From Bacillus salacetis (GTDB lineage: Bacteria > Bacillota > Bacilli > Bacillales > Bacillaceae_B), in NCBI RefSeq assembly GCF_003581585.1, contig NZ_QXIR01000010.1:60661-124660 (forward strand): DNA of 64,000 nucleotides, written 5' to 3'. The notes under the pieces are model-generated. The model saw only the letters and a list, made by a program, of their open reading frames with translations, did no database searches and was not told where the DNA came from. A program made the position numbers and the translations under genes. The first letter of the stretch is position 1. Each line of letters opens with the position of its first letter. This document shows, piece after piece, positions 1 through 6,980 of the stretch.

Positions 1-420
1 GAAAAGACGGTGATAGCGTTCGAAGAATACAATGCGAAAGTGAAGGAAGGCTTCGAAGAAGAAATCGATATCATTTCCTTCCCCATCGTGCCGCTCACTG
101 AAAATATGGCTGTTGTCCCACTGGTCGGAAGGCTTGATGAACACAGGGCCAATCATCTTATTGATTCCGTCCTGCCGAAAGTCAATAACTTAAAGATCAA
201 CTATTTGATCATGGATTTCTCCGGAGTTTGTGAAATTGATGAGCTGGCTGCGAGAAGTATTCATAACGCAGTATCCATGCTGAAGCTCCTTGGAATTCAA
301 GTGATTTCCACAGGGATTTCACCTAAGCTCGCATATACGGCAGTATCAATTGGTGTCGGGGCTGTGGGTGTTAACTCCTATCAAAGTGTTAGACAAGCAT
401 TGGAAAGCTTAAATTCATAG
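1..420 (+). CDS. RsbR-type STAS-domain protein, C-terminal part (5' end outside window)
   Basis: Open from the first base of the window, so this is the 3' part of a longer gene; the GTG at position 10 is probably internal. The last ~110 residues form a STAS domain with the DFSGVCEID beta-turn motif typical of RsbR/RsbS stressosome proteins. RsbR paralogues have an N-terminal sensor domain and a C-terminal STAS domain that RsbT phosphorylates on two Ser/Thr residues; here a Ser lies in DFSG and a Thr in GISPKLAYTAV, at the corresponding places. Inferred role: stressosome scaffold/sensor in the general stress response. The missing sensor domain prevents naming the paralogue. Confidence 0.8.
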   Translation, partial: EKTVIAFEEYNAKVKEGFEEEIDIISFPIVPLTENMAVVPLVGRLDEHRANHLIDSVLPKVNNLKINYLIMDFSGVCEIDELAARSIHNAVSMLKLLGIQVISTGISPKLAYTAVSIGVGAVGVNSYQSVRQALESLNS

Positions 421-421
421 T

Positions 422-452
422 TTACGCGCCACTTAGGGGTGCGTCTTTTTTT
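422..452 (+). terminator. Rho-independent terminator after STAS gene
   Basis: ACGCGCC and GGGGTGCGT arms followed by a run of T directly after the stop codon of the RsbR-like gene. Confidence 0.6.
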
Positions 453-454
453 GT

Positions 455-636
455 TTTTTCGTAATTTTTGCTGCTGATTAGAATAAATTTCAACTATATC
501 CTGGCAATTCACCGCAAAATCCTCAGTAAACAGGATAGAAAAGAGCATCTCTTTATTTTTGGGAAACAAAGCTCACTGAACATGGTAAACCGGCTCTTGG
601 AATTTTTTCGGAGGCAGCAATAAATGTGAAAACAGC
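455..636 (+). repeat. MITE copy (family of ~191 bp), diverged
   Basis: Shares blocks in the same order with the intact copy at 34092-34282: a left end resembling TTTTCGTAA..TTGCTGC, then AAATTTCAACTA, TATCCTGG, AACAGGATAGAAAAGAG, and a right end GCAGCAATAAATGTGAAAACAGC. It fills the gap between the STAS gene and the GNAT gene. Confidence 0.75.
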
Positions 637-678
637 ATTTTTAACACTAATTTTGAAAATCTTTAGGGGGAAATATTC

Positions 679-1191
679 ATGAAAGTCAGAAAAGCCTTCA
701 CTGCAGATGCATTGGGAATTGCAAAGGTACAGGTTGATACCTGGAATACAACCTATCGAGGAATTGTACCGGATGTGTTTCTGGATTCAATGACATATGA
801 GTCCAGGGAACATAAATGGAAGGAAATCCTTTCTCAAGGAGCAACTGTTTATGTAGCTGAAAGTGAAGGAATCTGCGGATTTGCCAGTGCCGGCACTCAG
901 CGTTCTAATAAATATCCTGCATATGAAGGAGAGCTTTACGCTATTTATGTCAATGAAGAAAACCAACGCAGAGGGGTGGGAAAGGGGCTTCTTGAACCAG
1001 TTGTGAAAGAGCTTGTTAAACAAAAGATCTTTGCTGTGACTGTTGTCGTTCTACAGGAAAATCCCTCAAGGTACTTTTATGAATTCCTCGGCGCAAGAAT
1101 CATAGACACCATCGAAACTGAAATAGCCGGTAAAAGAATTCCCGAACTGGTGTATGGATGGAAGGATATCAGGGAGATATTGATAAAATAA
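679..1191 (+). CDS. GNAT family N-acetyltransferase
   Basis: A 170-residue single-domain GNAT protein. The acetyl-CoA pyrophosphate-binding loop is visible as QRRGVGKGLL at about residues 97-106, followed by the usual second half with ENPSRYFYEFLGAR, where N and Y sit at the normal cofactor/general-acid positions. The N-terminus (MKVRKAFTADALGIAKVQVDTW) resembles Bacillus acetyltransferases that act on small molecules or antibiotics, but the substrate cannot be read from sequence. AGGGGGAA precedes the ATG. It stands alone between a MITE and a small gene. Confidence 0.85.
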   Translation: MKVRKAFTADALGIAKVQVDTWNTTYRGIVPDVFLDSMTYESREHKWKEILSQGATVYVAESEGICGFASAGTQRSNKYPAYEGELYAIYVNEENQRRGVGKGLLEPVVKELVKQKIFAVTVVVLQENPSRYFYEFLGARIIDTIETEIAGKRIPELVYGWKDIREILIK

Positions 1192-1292
1192 AAAGTTCCA
1201 AAGAATGTTTTATTGCCTTTCGTTATCTATTCCACTTTTGGTTCATATAGTGGTGAAGAGGAATTTCATCCTATATGAAGCAGGGGGATATC

Positions 1293-1508
1293 ATGTATAT
1301 TGTCTATTATTATGAAAACAGAAATCTTCTGCTGCATCAACTGAGGCAGCATGTGCCGGCGGAAGGTGAAGAATTTAAAATCAAGGGCAGGAAAGCCAAG
1401 GTGCTAAGTATACAATACGACGATACAAATAGGGTATCAGTCCATGTCAGCCTTGAGTCTGTAAGCAAGAAGGCGGCTGTGGATCTCTCGAAAAAGAAAA
1501 AGAGATAA
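1293..1508 (+). CDS. small hypothetical protein, Lys-rich C-terminus
   Basis: A 71-residue protein beginning MYIVYYYENRN and ending in a basic tail (SKKKKR). The ATG at 1293 is chosen because GGGGGA lies 5-6 bases upstream; an ATG at 1275 in the same frame lacks a good ribosome binding site. No domain recognised. It is followed by a clear terminator, so it is probably a monocistronic gene. Confidence 0.6.
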   Translation: MYIVYYYENRNLLLHQLRQHVPAEGEEFKIKGRKAKVLSIQYDDTNRVSVHVSLESVSKKAAVDLSKKKKR

Positions 1509-1513
1509 AGTGA

Positions 1514-1552
1514 TGGCAGTTCATTAAGGGAAATGAGCTGCCTGATTTTATG
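1514..1552 (+). terminator. Rho-independent terminator
   Basis: GGCAGTTCATT and AAATGAGCTGCC arms, then TGATTTTAT, just after the 71-residue gene. Confidence 0.7.
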
Positions 1553-1661
1553 TCCGGATTTTCATCCATTCCTTTGTTAGAAACTATATAGCTTGAATAC
1601 GTACATTTCAGCCCAAAAGGCATAAGATAATCTGTAAAACCTTGGAAGGAGCTGGACATAC

Positions 1662-2516
1662 ATGTACAATTTCACCCCATTTCAAGATGGAGAAAACAGC
1701 CAGAGGATAGATGATTACACAGCTGAAGATTTCACTTTGATCATAAAGAAAAACGCTGAAGTCATCGACTTGTATACTAACCTGATCCAGGAAGCACCTA
1801 ATCAATTGCACCAAAGAATTCTGTCTGATTCATTACAGAATAAGAGATCACAGTTGAATCAGTTCACCATACTTCACCAACAGCGCTCAGGAGTCCAACC
1901 GCATTATGATATCGAGAAAATAGAGTATGAGGGCTACACAAACGGAATAGAAAAAGCCTTTCAAGCAGAGTTTGAAAATTCGGAGGAGTATCGGAATCAA
2001 TACTATATCCTGCAGGACGACTATATCCGAAACACCATTCTACACGCCTTTACTGCTCAGAGGGAGAATGCCCTACGTCTTCAACACCTAATGGCGGAAT
2101 CAGCCGGCAGGATACAGGATAATGGCGGAAAGCCCTATGTGGTCGATATCGAAAAAGCAACAACGGAAAATGATACTTACCGTACCGCACTATGGACAGG
2201 GGAGCACATGCAAGTGACCTTGATGAGCATCGATGTTGGTGACGATATAGGGCTGGAGGTACATCCGGAAACTGACCAATTCATTCGAATAGAAGAAGGA
2301 CAAGGTCTTGTACAAATGGGAGCAACACAAAACAATCTCACTTTCCAGGAGCAGGCTTTTGCCGATTATGCCGTCATGATACCCGCAGGGACCTGGCATA
2401 ACATCACGAATACAGGAAGTACGCCTATGAAGGTTTATGCTATTTACGCACCACCGGAACACCCGTTCGGAACAATCCATGAGACGAAAGCGGACGCGAT
2501 GGCAGCAGAGGGATAA
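1662..2516 (+). CDS. cupin protein with N-terminal helical (ferritin-like) region
   Basis: 284 residues. The first ~160 are predicted helical (two blocks with E/Q/R-rich heptads, resembling a ferritin-like or DUF2383-type bundle). The C-terminal ~115 residues are a cupin barrel: EVHPETDQFIRIEEGQG is cupin motif 1 with metal-ligand His/Glu, and PAGTWHNITNTG is motif 2 with the His ligand. Firmicutes have many single cupin proteins ending in YAPPEHP, as here; they are assigned to sugar or small-acid metabolism without firm function. The fusion to a helical bundle is less common. AAGGAG lies 11 bases before the ATG. An inverted-repeat element follows. Confidence 0.75.
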   Translation: MYNFTPFQDGENSQRIDDYTAEDFTLIIKKNAEVIDLYTNLIQEAPNQLHQRILSDSLQNKRSQLNQFTILHQQRSGVQPHYDIEKIEYEGYTNGIEKAFQAEFENSEEYRNQYYILQDDYIRNTILHAFTAQRENALRLQHLMAESAGRIQDNGGKPYVVDIEKATTENDTYRTALWTGEHMQVTLMSIDVGDDIGLEVHPETDQFIRIEEGQGLVQMGATQNNLTFQEQAFADYAVMIPAGTWHNITNTGSTPMKVYAIYAPPEHPFGTIHETKADAMAAEG

Positions 2517-2520
2517 AAAA

Positions 2521-2746
2521 AGGCTGGGGCAAAACAAATTGATCTAAGTAGAAATAAACGAAATTAAAACCGCATGGCGTCAAGGTTATACACTTGACGT
2601 CATGCGGTTTATTCAGATTATCAGGGTTTTTTACCGCTTTTCCTGAACGCAGACGGATTGCACCTGAGCAGAAAACCATTTTTTACCCGTCCCAAAATTT
2701 TTTAAAACTTTGCAAAGAGAGCCTTTTATAAGGTTTTGTCCCAGCA
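2521..2746. repeat. GGCTGGG-ended inverted-repeat element with central hairpin
   Basis: The ends AGGCTGGGGCAAAAC and GTTTTGTCCCAGCAT are inverted repeats about 225 bp apart. Inside, positions 2567-2610 form an 18-bp stem with arms AACCGCATGGCGTCAAG / CTTGACGTCATGCGGTT. The architecture matches the element at 35709-35872. It is probably a MITE-like element; the inner hairpin may also end transcription of the cupin gene. Confidence 0.65.
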
Positions 2747-2808
2747 TATTTTATTAAGTATCTGTCACTTCCTATTGAAGATTGCGGTTTCAGACCAGGT
2801 ATCAAACA

Positions 2809-3042
2809 CTACAATAAACTGTTTTTAACTGAGTTGCTGTCACTGACATCCTGGTCATTTACAATACTCAACGGTACATTGAAGAAAACACCGTCTCCAG
2901 TTTCTTCCCCATACCCATAGTTTAACTTTATAGAGAGAAATACATCTATCTGCTGTGTGGGCCCCAGACTGATGAACGATCCGCGGTCGATGGCATTTGC
3001 CTTGATGCCGACCATATTGATGACAACAGGACTAGTGAACAT
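2809..3042 (-). CDS. GerP-family-like spore protein (1)
   Basis: 77 residues. The pattern of a short hydrophobic N-terminal strand (VVINMVGIKANAID), an S/G-rich middle (RGSFISLGPTQQID) and an acidic end (VNDQDVSDSNSV) resembles GerPA/GerPF-type spore germination proteins, which help nutrients cross the coat. AAAGGGGTG precedes the ATG. It is followed on the same strand by two similar genes at 3055-3297 and 3834-4061, suggesting a small spore-protein cluster. The assignment rests on pattern resemblance and context, not an alignment. Confidence 0.6.
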   Translation of the reverse strand: MFTSPVVINMVGIKANAIDRGSFISLGPTQQIDVFLSIKLNYGYGEETGDGVFFNVPLSIVNDQDVSDSNSVKNSLL

Positions 3043-3054
3043 AAATACACCCCT

Positions 3055-3297
3055 TTATAATTTTGTAGGCAGTGATTGAAAGGAGGATGGTGAGTCGATT
3101 TGATCTTTATCATCCACAAAGCTCCTGGTTCCCATAAACGCGCTTTCATCTCCGAAGTTTTGTCCATAGCCTTGATTTTTCTTATCGGAATTATGCCATT
3201 CAGCCAATAGATTTTGTCCAATATTCACTGCAGAAGCATTTTCAAAGGAATTAATCTTCAACAAATAAATATTAATATTAATAGAGCTGCCCGCCAA
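3055..3297 (-). CDS. GerP-family-like spore protein (2)
   Basis: 80 residues starting from TTG (GGGGG nine bases upstream). It contains INIYLLKINSFENASAVNIG, then NLLAEWHNSDKKNQGYG and SFVDDKDQID. The repeated idea of 'ini..ikinsfenaS.vniG' followed by an acidic DD/DxDxxD tail is typical of short GerPA/PB/PF-like spore proteins in Bacillaceae. It lies 12 bp from the neighbouring gerP-like gene, likely co-transcribed and expressed in the mother cell. Confidence 0.6.
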   Translation of the reverse strand: MAGSSININIYLLKINSFENASAVNIGQNLLAEWHNSDKKNQGYGQNFGDESAFMGTRSFVDDKDQIDSPSSFQSLPTKL

Positions 3298-3364
3298 GAT
3301 GGTTACCCCCTTTTTACAAATATATTAAGGGTTCTGCCATTTATGAAGAGAAGGAGGGAAAGTC

Positions 3365-3847
3365 TTGGATTTTGAAAAATTGAAGCAGTGGATGGACATT
3401 GCTCAGAAATACCAGGTTGGCGATTTTTGGAACAACGTCTTTGATCAAGATACAGCAAAGAACTTTATGAATGAGTTCGCAAGCGATTCGCAGCAACACA
3501 AACCTCACAACCAGCAGCAGCAAAATGCCGCTATTGAATATCCTCCGGTTGATATCTTCACTGTGGATGCCCAGGTTGTCATCATGATTGAAGTTCCCGG
3601 GGTTGATAAGCAGGATATCCAATTGACGGTAAGCGGACAGAGGATGTCGATAAAAGGGATGCTCCGGCTTCCTTTCAGGCCTGACTCAACGTTCAAAAAT
3701 GAGAGAAACTACGGCGAATTCCAACGGACATTCGATCTGCCGGAACCCACCGATGGCAGTCAAATAAGAGCACGTTATAACCACGGGCTGCTGGTGCTGA
3801 CCTATCCAATGAAATATGCTGCAGAAGAAAGAGTCAATATTGATTGA
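3365..3847 (+). CDS. Hsp20/alpha-crystallin-like small heat-shock protein (spore-coat type)
   Basis: 160 residues from a TTG start with AAGGAGGG six bases upstream. The N-terminal ~55 residues are polar and Q-rich. Residues ~58-155 form an alpha-crystallin domain: PPVDIFTVDAQVVIMIEVPG is the first strand set, ERNYGEFQRTFDLP the central strands, and ARYNHGLLVLTYP the conserved A-x-x-x-x-G-L-L-x-V/L-x-P signature near the C-terminus. It resembles coat-associated Hsp20 proteins such as CotM/CotP and sits among gerP-like genes, so a spore coat role is likely. Its 3' end overlaps the convergent gene at 3834-4061 by 14 bp. Confidence 0.8.
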   Translation: MDFEKLKQWMDIAQKYQVGDFWNNVFDQDTAKNFMNEFASDSQQHKPHNQQQQNAAIEYPPVDIFTVDAQVVIMIEVPGVDKQDIQLTVSGQRMSIKGMLRLPFRPDSTFKNERNYGEFQRTFDLPEPTDGSQIRARYNHGLLVLTYPMKYAAEERVNID

Positions 3848-4061
3848 ACTTTTTGGAATCTGCATCCGTTAAATCCCGGTCATCTACCCAATGGCTGCCA
3901 TTGAATACCTTAACATGGTCGCCGTTTTCCTCACCGAAACCTTCATTGCGTTTATTGACAACATTTTTATTGCGGCTGCAAATCCTGCTCAGTGACACCG
4001 AACATGCATTACCCAATGAATTGATACTGGTAAAGGAAAGATTGATACGGGTCTTGTTCAT
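3834..4061 (-). CDS. GerP-family-like spore protein (3)
   Basis: 75 residues, MNKTRINLSFTSINSLGNAC..., with an optimal AGGAGGAG site before the ATG at 4061. The 'INSLGNACSVSLSRICS' segment parallels 'INSFENASAVNIGQNLL' of the gene at 3055-3297, and SHWVDDRDLTDAD parallels SFVDDKDQID, so the two are paralogues. It is convergent with the Hsp20-like gene and divergent from the GerPC-like gene at 4104, only 42 bp away. Role inferred: spore coat/germinant permeability. Confidence 0.65.
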   Translation of the reverse strand: MNKTRINLSFTSINSLGNACSVSLSRICSRNKNVVNKRNEGFGEENGDHVKVFNGSHWVDDRDLTDADSKKFNQY

Positions 4062-4103
4062 TATGCTCCTCCTGAAAACAAATAATTTTTGTGTGGTGAT
4101 AAA

Positions 4104-4838
4104 ATGCCTATAAGAGGAATATTCACAGGAAACAGCAAACATGACGATATCCCCCAAAGAATCCACAGTTTGGAATCGGAAGTAAAAAGAATCAATTCTC
4201 TCGATGTCACAATGAAGCGCTTCAAGGCAATCGAGGGCAGGCTTCATTCTATGTTGAACAATCAAACTTCCGGAGTGAAAAGGTCTGCCGAACGAAAGTC
4301 AGCACACGAAAGCCAGGACTTGCACAAGGACCTGTTAAAACAGGTGAAAAGCATGATCTCTTTCGAGGTCGCTCAACACATCCGAAAATGGGACAATCAG
4401 TATGCACAACTGCAAACGCTAGAAAAAGAAGTGATGTTCTTAAAAGAAGAATTGTTAAGAGAGAAGAACAGAATTGAGTCAATTACCGAGGAATTGGTGA
4501 ACTTGAAAAACCAAACAGCACAGCCATCTGATTCAAACGAAAGTCAAGTAGTCTATCAGGATATCACGATTGAACGGATGATGATTGATAAATATGAAAT
4601 GAATAATACTATTCCTCACCTTGGCGTGAAAAATCTCAGCGGTTTTTTGAACATTGGAGCGACCTATGGGAAAGGAATGATACCTGAAGATCTTGCAGAA
4701 GACTTCTTGGAAGGAATGACCGGTTTCAAAAAAAGAAAGGAAGAAGAGGAGGAAGAGGAAGTATCATCGGACGACAACCAAGATGATCAACAGCCGGACG
4801 GAGAAGAAGAAATAACAGAGATTGTAATTGATGATTGA
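4104..4838 (+). CDS. GerPC-like coiled-coil protein
   Basis: 244 residues. Start chosen at ATG 4104 because GGTGAT precedes it by three bases. Residues ~15-50 and ~95-155 are predicted coiled coil. Near residues 165-205 the segment ITIERMMIDKYEMNNTIPHL followed by GVKNLSGFLNIGATYG resembles the C-terminal region of GerPC (IxKIEYKxDQLKVExLxGTLNIG). The tail is strongly acidic (EEEEEEE, then IVIDD). With three GerP-like genes alongside, it is inferred to be a spore protein. No alignment could be run, so hypothetical coiled-coil protein remains the safe reading. Confidence 0.6.
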   Translation: MPIRGIFTGNSKHDDIPQRIHSLESEVKRINSLDVTMKRFKAIEGRLHSMLNNQTSGVKRSAERKSAHESQDLHKDLLKQVKSMISFEVAQHIRKWDNQYAQLQTLEKEVMFLKEELLREKNRIESITEELVNLKNQTAQPSDSNESQVVYQDITIERMMIDKYEMNNTIPHLGVKNLSGFLNIGATYGKGMIPEDLAEDFLEGMTGFKKRKEEEEEEEVSSDDNQDDQQPDGEEEITEIVIDD

Positions 4839-4839
4839 G

Positions 4840-4869
4840 AATCCCCCGGAAAACATTCCGAGGGGATTA
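4840..4869. terminator. bidirectional terminator hairpin
   Basis: AATCCCCCGGA and TCCGAGGGGATT arms between two convergent genes. Confidence 0.65.
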
Positions 4870-4874
4870 ATGGG

Positions 4875-5591
4875 TTATGGGTTTGTGGTCCACATTCCTG
4901 AAGATTTAATAAAGACCCTTCGGTTGAATTTAAGTGTGGAAACAATCAATTCGGCAAGGTCTTCAGGCTGCATCGCATTCTCTGTATTGCCTGACAGGAG
5001 ATTGTTTTCATGGGCCAGGTCAGTCACAACCGTACTCGGTGTCAAAGCCGTCACTCGGATGTTATGCTTTCGAACCTCTTGCATTAGGGATTCTGTCAGA
5101 CCGAGGACTCCGAACTTGGATGCACTGTAGGCACTCGTGACAGGGGCTCCTTTTTGCCCGGCAGTAGAGGATACATTGATGATATCTCCCGTTTTCCTTT
5201 CAATCATCTCCGGAAGGACAGCTCTTGTTGCATTATAGACACCCATCAAATTGACACGGATGATTTTCTCCCATTCTTCAGGGTCTAAATCAAGGAATCC
5301 GCCGAATTTTGCCGTACCCGCGTTGTTAATGAGAATATCAATTGTACCAAGATCACTTTTAATATGGTCCACTGCATGATTGACTGATTCCAAATCAGAG
5401 ACATCGGCCGTCGCAGCGGAAACCTGGACATCAAACTGTGAAAGTTCCTCTGCAACCTTCTCCAAATTCCCCATGGTCAATCCAACCAGTCCAATGTTGA
5501 CTCCTTCTTTAGCCAAAGCAATTGCTGCAGCGCGCCCGATTCCACGGCCTGCACCGGTGATGAGCGCTGATTTGCCTTTCAATGATTCCAT
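4875..5591 (-). CDS. short-chain dehydrogenase (3-oxoacyl-ACP reductase family)
   Basis: 238 residues with the full classical SDR pattern: TGAGRGIGR (cofactor glycine motif) at about 13-21, NNAG at about 88-91, catalytic Ser in VSSTAG, and YSASK for the Tyr/Lys pair. The length and the C-terminal GMWTTNP match a FabG-like SDR widespread in Bacillus that is separate from the fatty-acid-operon FabG. Reaction: NAD(P)H-dependent reduction of a carbonyl; real substrate unknown. GAAAGGAAG precedes the ATG. It stands alone, sharing a terminator with the gene at 4104-4838. Confidence 0.85.
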   Translation of the reverse strand: MESLKGKSALITGAGRGIGRAAAIALAKEGVNIGLVGLTMGNLEKVAEELSQFDVQVSAATADVSDLESVNHAVDHIKSDLGTIDILINNAGTAKFGGFLDLDPEEWEKIIRVNLMGVYNATRAVLPEMIERKTGDIINVSSTAGQKGAPVTSAYSASKFGVLGLTESLMQEVRKHNIRVTALTPSTVVTDLAHENNLLSGNTENAMQPEDLAELIVSTLKFNRRVFIKSSGMWTTNP

Positions 5592-5684
5592 TTAAACTCT
5601 TCCTTTCTATCATGAAGTTTTCACTCTACAGAATTTTCACTTGAATTGCCTCTGAAATCAAGAAATGTGCTGTGTATAAATATA

Positions 5685-5870
5685 TGCTAAGGCCTCTAGA
5701 GTCCAAAAGGAAGAGAAACTTAAGTCCAAAAGGCGTGTAGAAAGCCACTAGAGTCCAGACGATGAGGAAACCTAGATTAAAGGGGTTTAGAGAGTTTCTA
5801 GAGTCTAAAACGGAAAGGAAACCAAGACAAAAAGGTGCATAGAAAACCAAAACCTCTAAAAACCCAATCA
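5685..5870. repeat. degenerate tandem repeat region
   Basis: A 300-bp gene-free stretch with several imperfect copies of a CTCTAGAGTCCAAAAGG / AGAGAAAC-type unit, roughly 55-60 bp apart. Reading frames through it are low-complexity and lack ribosome binding sites, so they are not called as genes. Confidence 0.5.
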
Positions 5871-5916
5871 AAATAGTCTCTCATCCAAAACGCCAGCACA
5901 GCCAAAATCACTTCCA

Positions 5917-5951
5917 TTGACAAACCAAACTGTAAATATTATGATTACAGT
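5917..5951 (+). promoter_or_regulatory. promoter and Rrf2 operator 1 (autoregulation)
   Basis: TTGACA at 5917-5922, a 17-bp spacer and TATGAT at 5940-5945 form a strong SigA-type promoter. A palindrome ACTGTAA-N9-TTACAGT at 5929-5951 covers the spacer and -10 element, so the encoded Rrf2 regulator probably represses itself. Confidence 0.75.
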
Positions 5952-5976
5952 ATGTTGTCTGGAGGATGTGATAGAA

Positions 5977-6408
5977 GTGAATAGTGAGTTTACAATTGCC
6001 GTTCACAGTCTTGTCTACTTAGCGTACGTGCCTGACCATATGGCAAGCAGCCAGGCAATTGCCCAGAATGTTGCGACCAATCCAGTAAGGGTTAGGAAAA
6101 TCATGAGCGCCCTGCGGGAAGCTGGTTTTGTCAGGACAAAAGAAGGGACCGGCGGCGGCTATACACTCGCTGCTGAGCCAAGGGACATTACCCTCGGGCA
6201 GGTTTACCGTTCTGTATCCTTCGGGGCAATCAAGCCGGCCTGGTGCAAGGGTGAACGCGAGGAATCCTGTATGATATCAACCAATATCCAGCAGGTCGTC
6301 AATGGGATCTTTGCGGATGCCGACGAGATTTTTGCGGAATATCTGGATAAAACGACCATACAATCTGTATTGGAACAAATAAAACAAACAATGAACACGA
6401 ATGTTTGA
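5977..6408 (+). CDS. Rrf2 family transcriptional regulator
   Basis: 143 residues from GTG 5977, with GGAGG upstream. The N-terminal winged helix is clear (FTIAVHSLVYLA at the start, then a recognition region with NPVRVRKIMSALREAG and the wing KEGTGGGYTL). Two Cys in the C-terminal part (WCKGEREESC) could sense redox or thiol state; the three-Cys cluster of iron-sulfur Rrf2 proteins is not present. It resembles YwnA-type regulators. The same 23-bp palindrome lies before this gene and twice before the next gene, so it most likely controls itself and the downstream IDEAL/old-yellow-enzyme pair. Confidence 0.85.
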   Translation: MNSEFTIAVHSLVYLAYVPDHMASSQAIAQNVATNPVRVRKIMSALREAGFVRTKEGTGGGYTLAAEPRDITLGQVYRSVSFGAIKPAWCKGEREESCMISTNIQQVVNGIFADADEIFAEYLDKTTIQSVLEQIKQTMNTNV

Positions 6409-6439
6409 CTTCAGAAACTGTAAGTTATATGATTACAGT
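6405..6439 (+). promoter_or_regulatory. promoter and Rrf2 operator 2
   Basis: TTGACT (6405-6410, overlapping the rrf2 stop codon), a 17-bp spacer and TATGAT (6428-6433). The palindrome ACTGTAA-N9-TTACAGT sits at 6417-6439 in exactly the same register as operator 1. It probably drives the genes from 6549 on. Confidence 0.75.
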
Positions 6440-6507
6440 AAGAAATTTGAGGTATATAATCTTTACATGCTTAGGTGCAGGGCCATTTAAGCTTTTCTTT
6501 TAATCTA

Positions 6508-6530
6508 ACTGTAACTTTTCTAATTACACT
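6508..6530 (+). promoter_or_regulatory. Rrf2 operator 3
   Basis: ACTGTAA-N9-TTACACT, the same 23-bp layout with one mismatch, lying downstream of the predicted transcription start and 19 bp before the next gene; it may act as a roadblock or cooperative site. Confidence 0.55.
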
Positions 6531-6548
6531 TAATAAGAGGGTGAAGAA

Positions 6549-6926
6549 ATGAATGAACAAAATATTCTTAAAGGTGATTGGGTGAAGGCTAAATCAGTGG
6601 AAGGCGAGCTTGTTATCGGCTATATCGAATCAGTTAATAAAGACCGAAAAACAGCCAGGCTCAAAGTCGTTCAGGCAGAAGAAGGATCCATTGCCGGAAG
6701 ATCTATTGAAACCCTGCTTCGGTCGGTTACGCCTCTGCAGTCTTTAAATAAGTTTACAAAAGAATATATAATGGAACTCATTGATCTGGCTCTTCTGACT
6801 CGTGATGAGGAATGGTTCAATGAGCTGACGGACGAGTTGAAGAAATATGAAAAGAAGCCAACTAAAGAAAAAGAGACAATAGCTGGAGTTACCCGAAACA
6901 GATTAATTTTTCCTCATGTTAAGTAA
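6549..6926 (+). CDS. IDEAL-domain-like protein
   Basis: 125 residues. The N-terminal half (KGDWVKAKSVEGELVIGYIE) looks like a small beta-barrel. At about residues 75-102 ELIDLALLTRDEEWFNEL matches the IDEAL motif found in short Firmicute proteins (I-D-x-A-L followed by DeeWFxeLt). IDEAL proteins are often linked to competence or stress regulation (ComK binding is known for some), but no biochemical role can be read here. The ATG has GAGGGTG upstream. It is the first gene after two predicted Rrf2 operators and is probably co-transcribed with the reductase 54 bp downstream. Confidence 0.65.
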   Translation: MNEQNILKGDWVKAKSVEGELVIGYIESVNKDRKTARLKVVQAEEGSIAGRSIETLLRSVTPLQSLNKFTKEYIMELIDLALLTRDEEWFNELTDELKKYEKKPTKEKETIAGVTRNRLIFPHVK

Positions 6927-6980
6927 ATAAAAGTAAACAATAGGACAGTCAAACATTGAAGTGAATAGGAGTGCTTTGAA

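Noticed and set aside
5626..5871. Minus-strand 81-residue hydrophobic frame
   Set aside because: Made of the degenerate CTCTAGAGTCC repeat units; periodic low complexity and no ribosome binding site.
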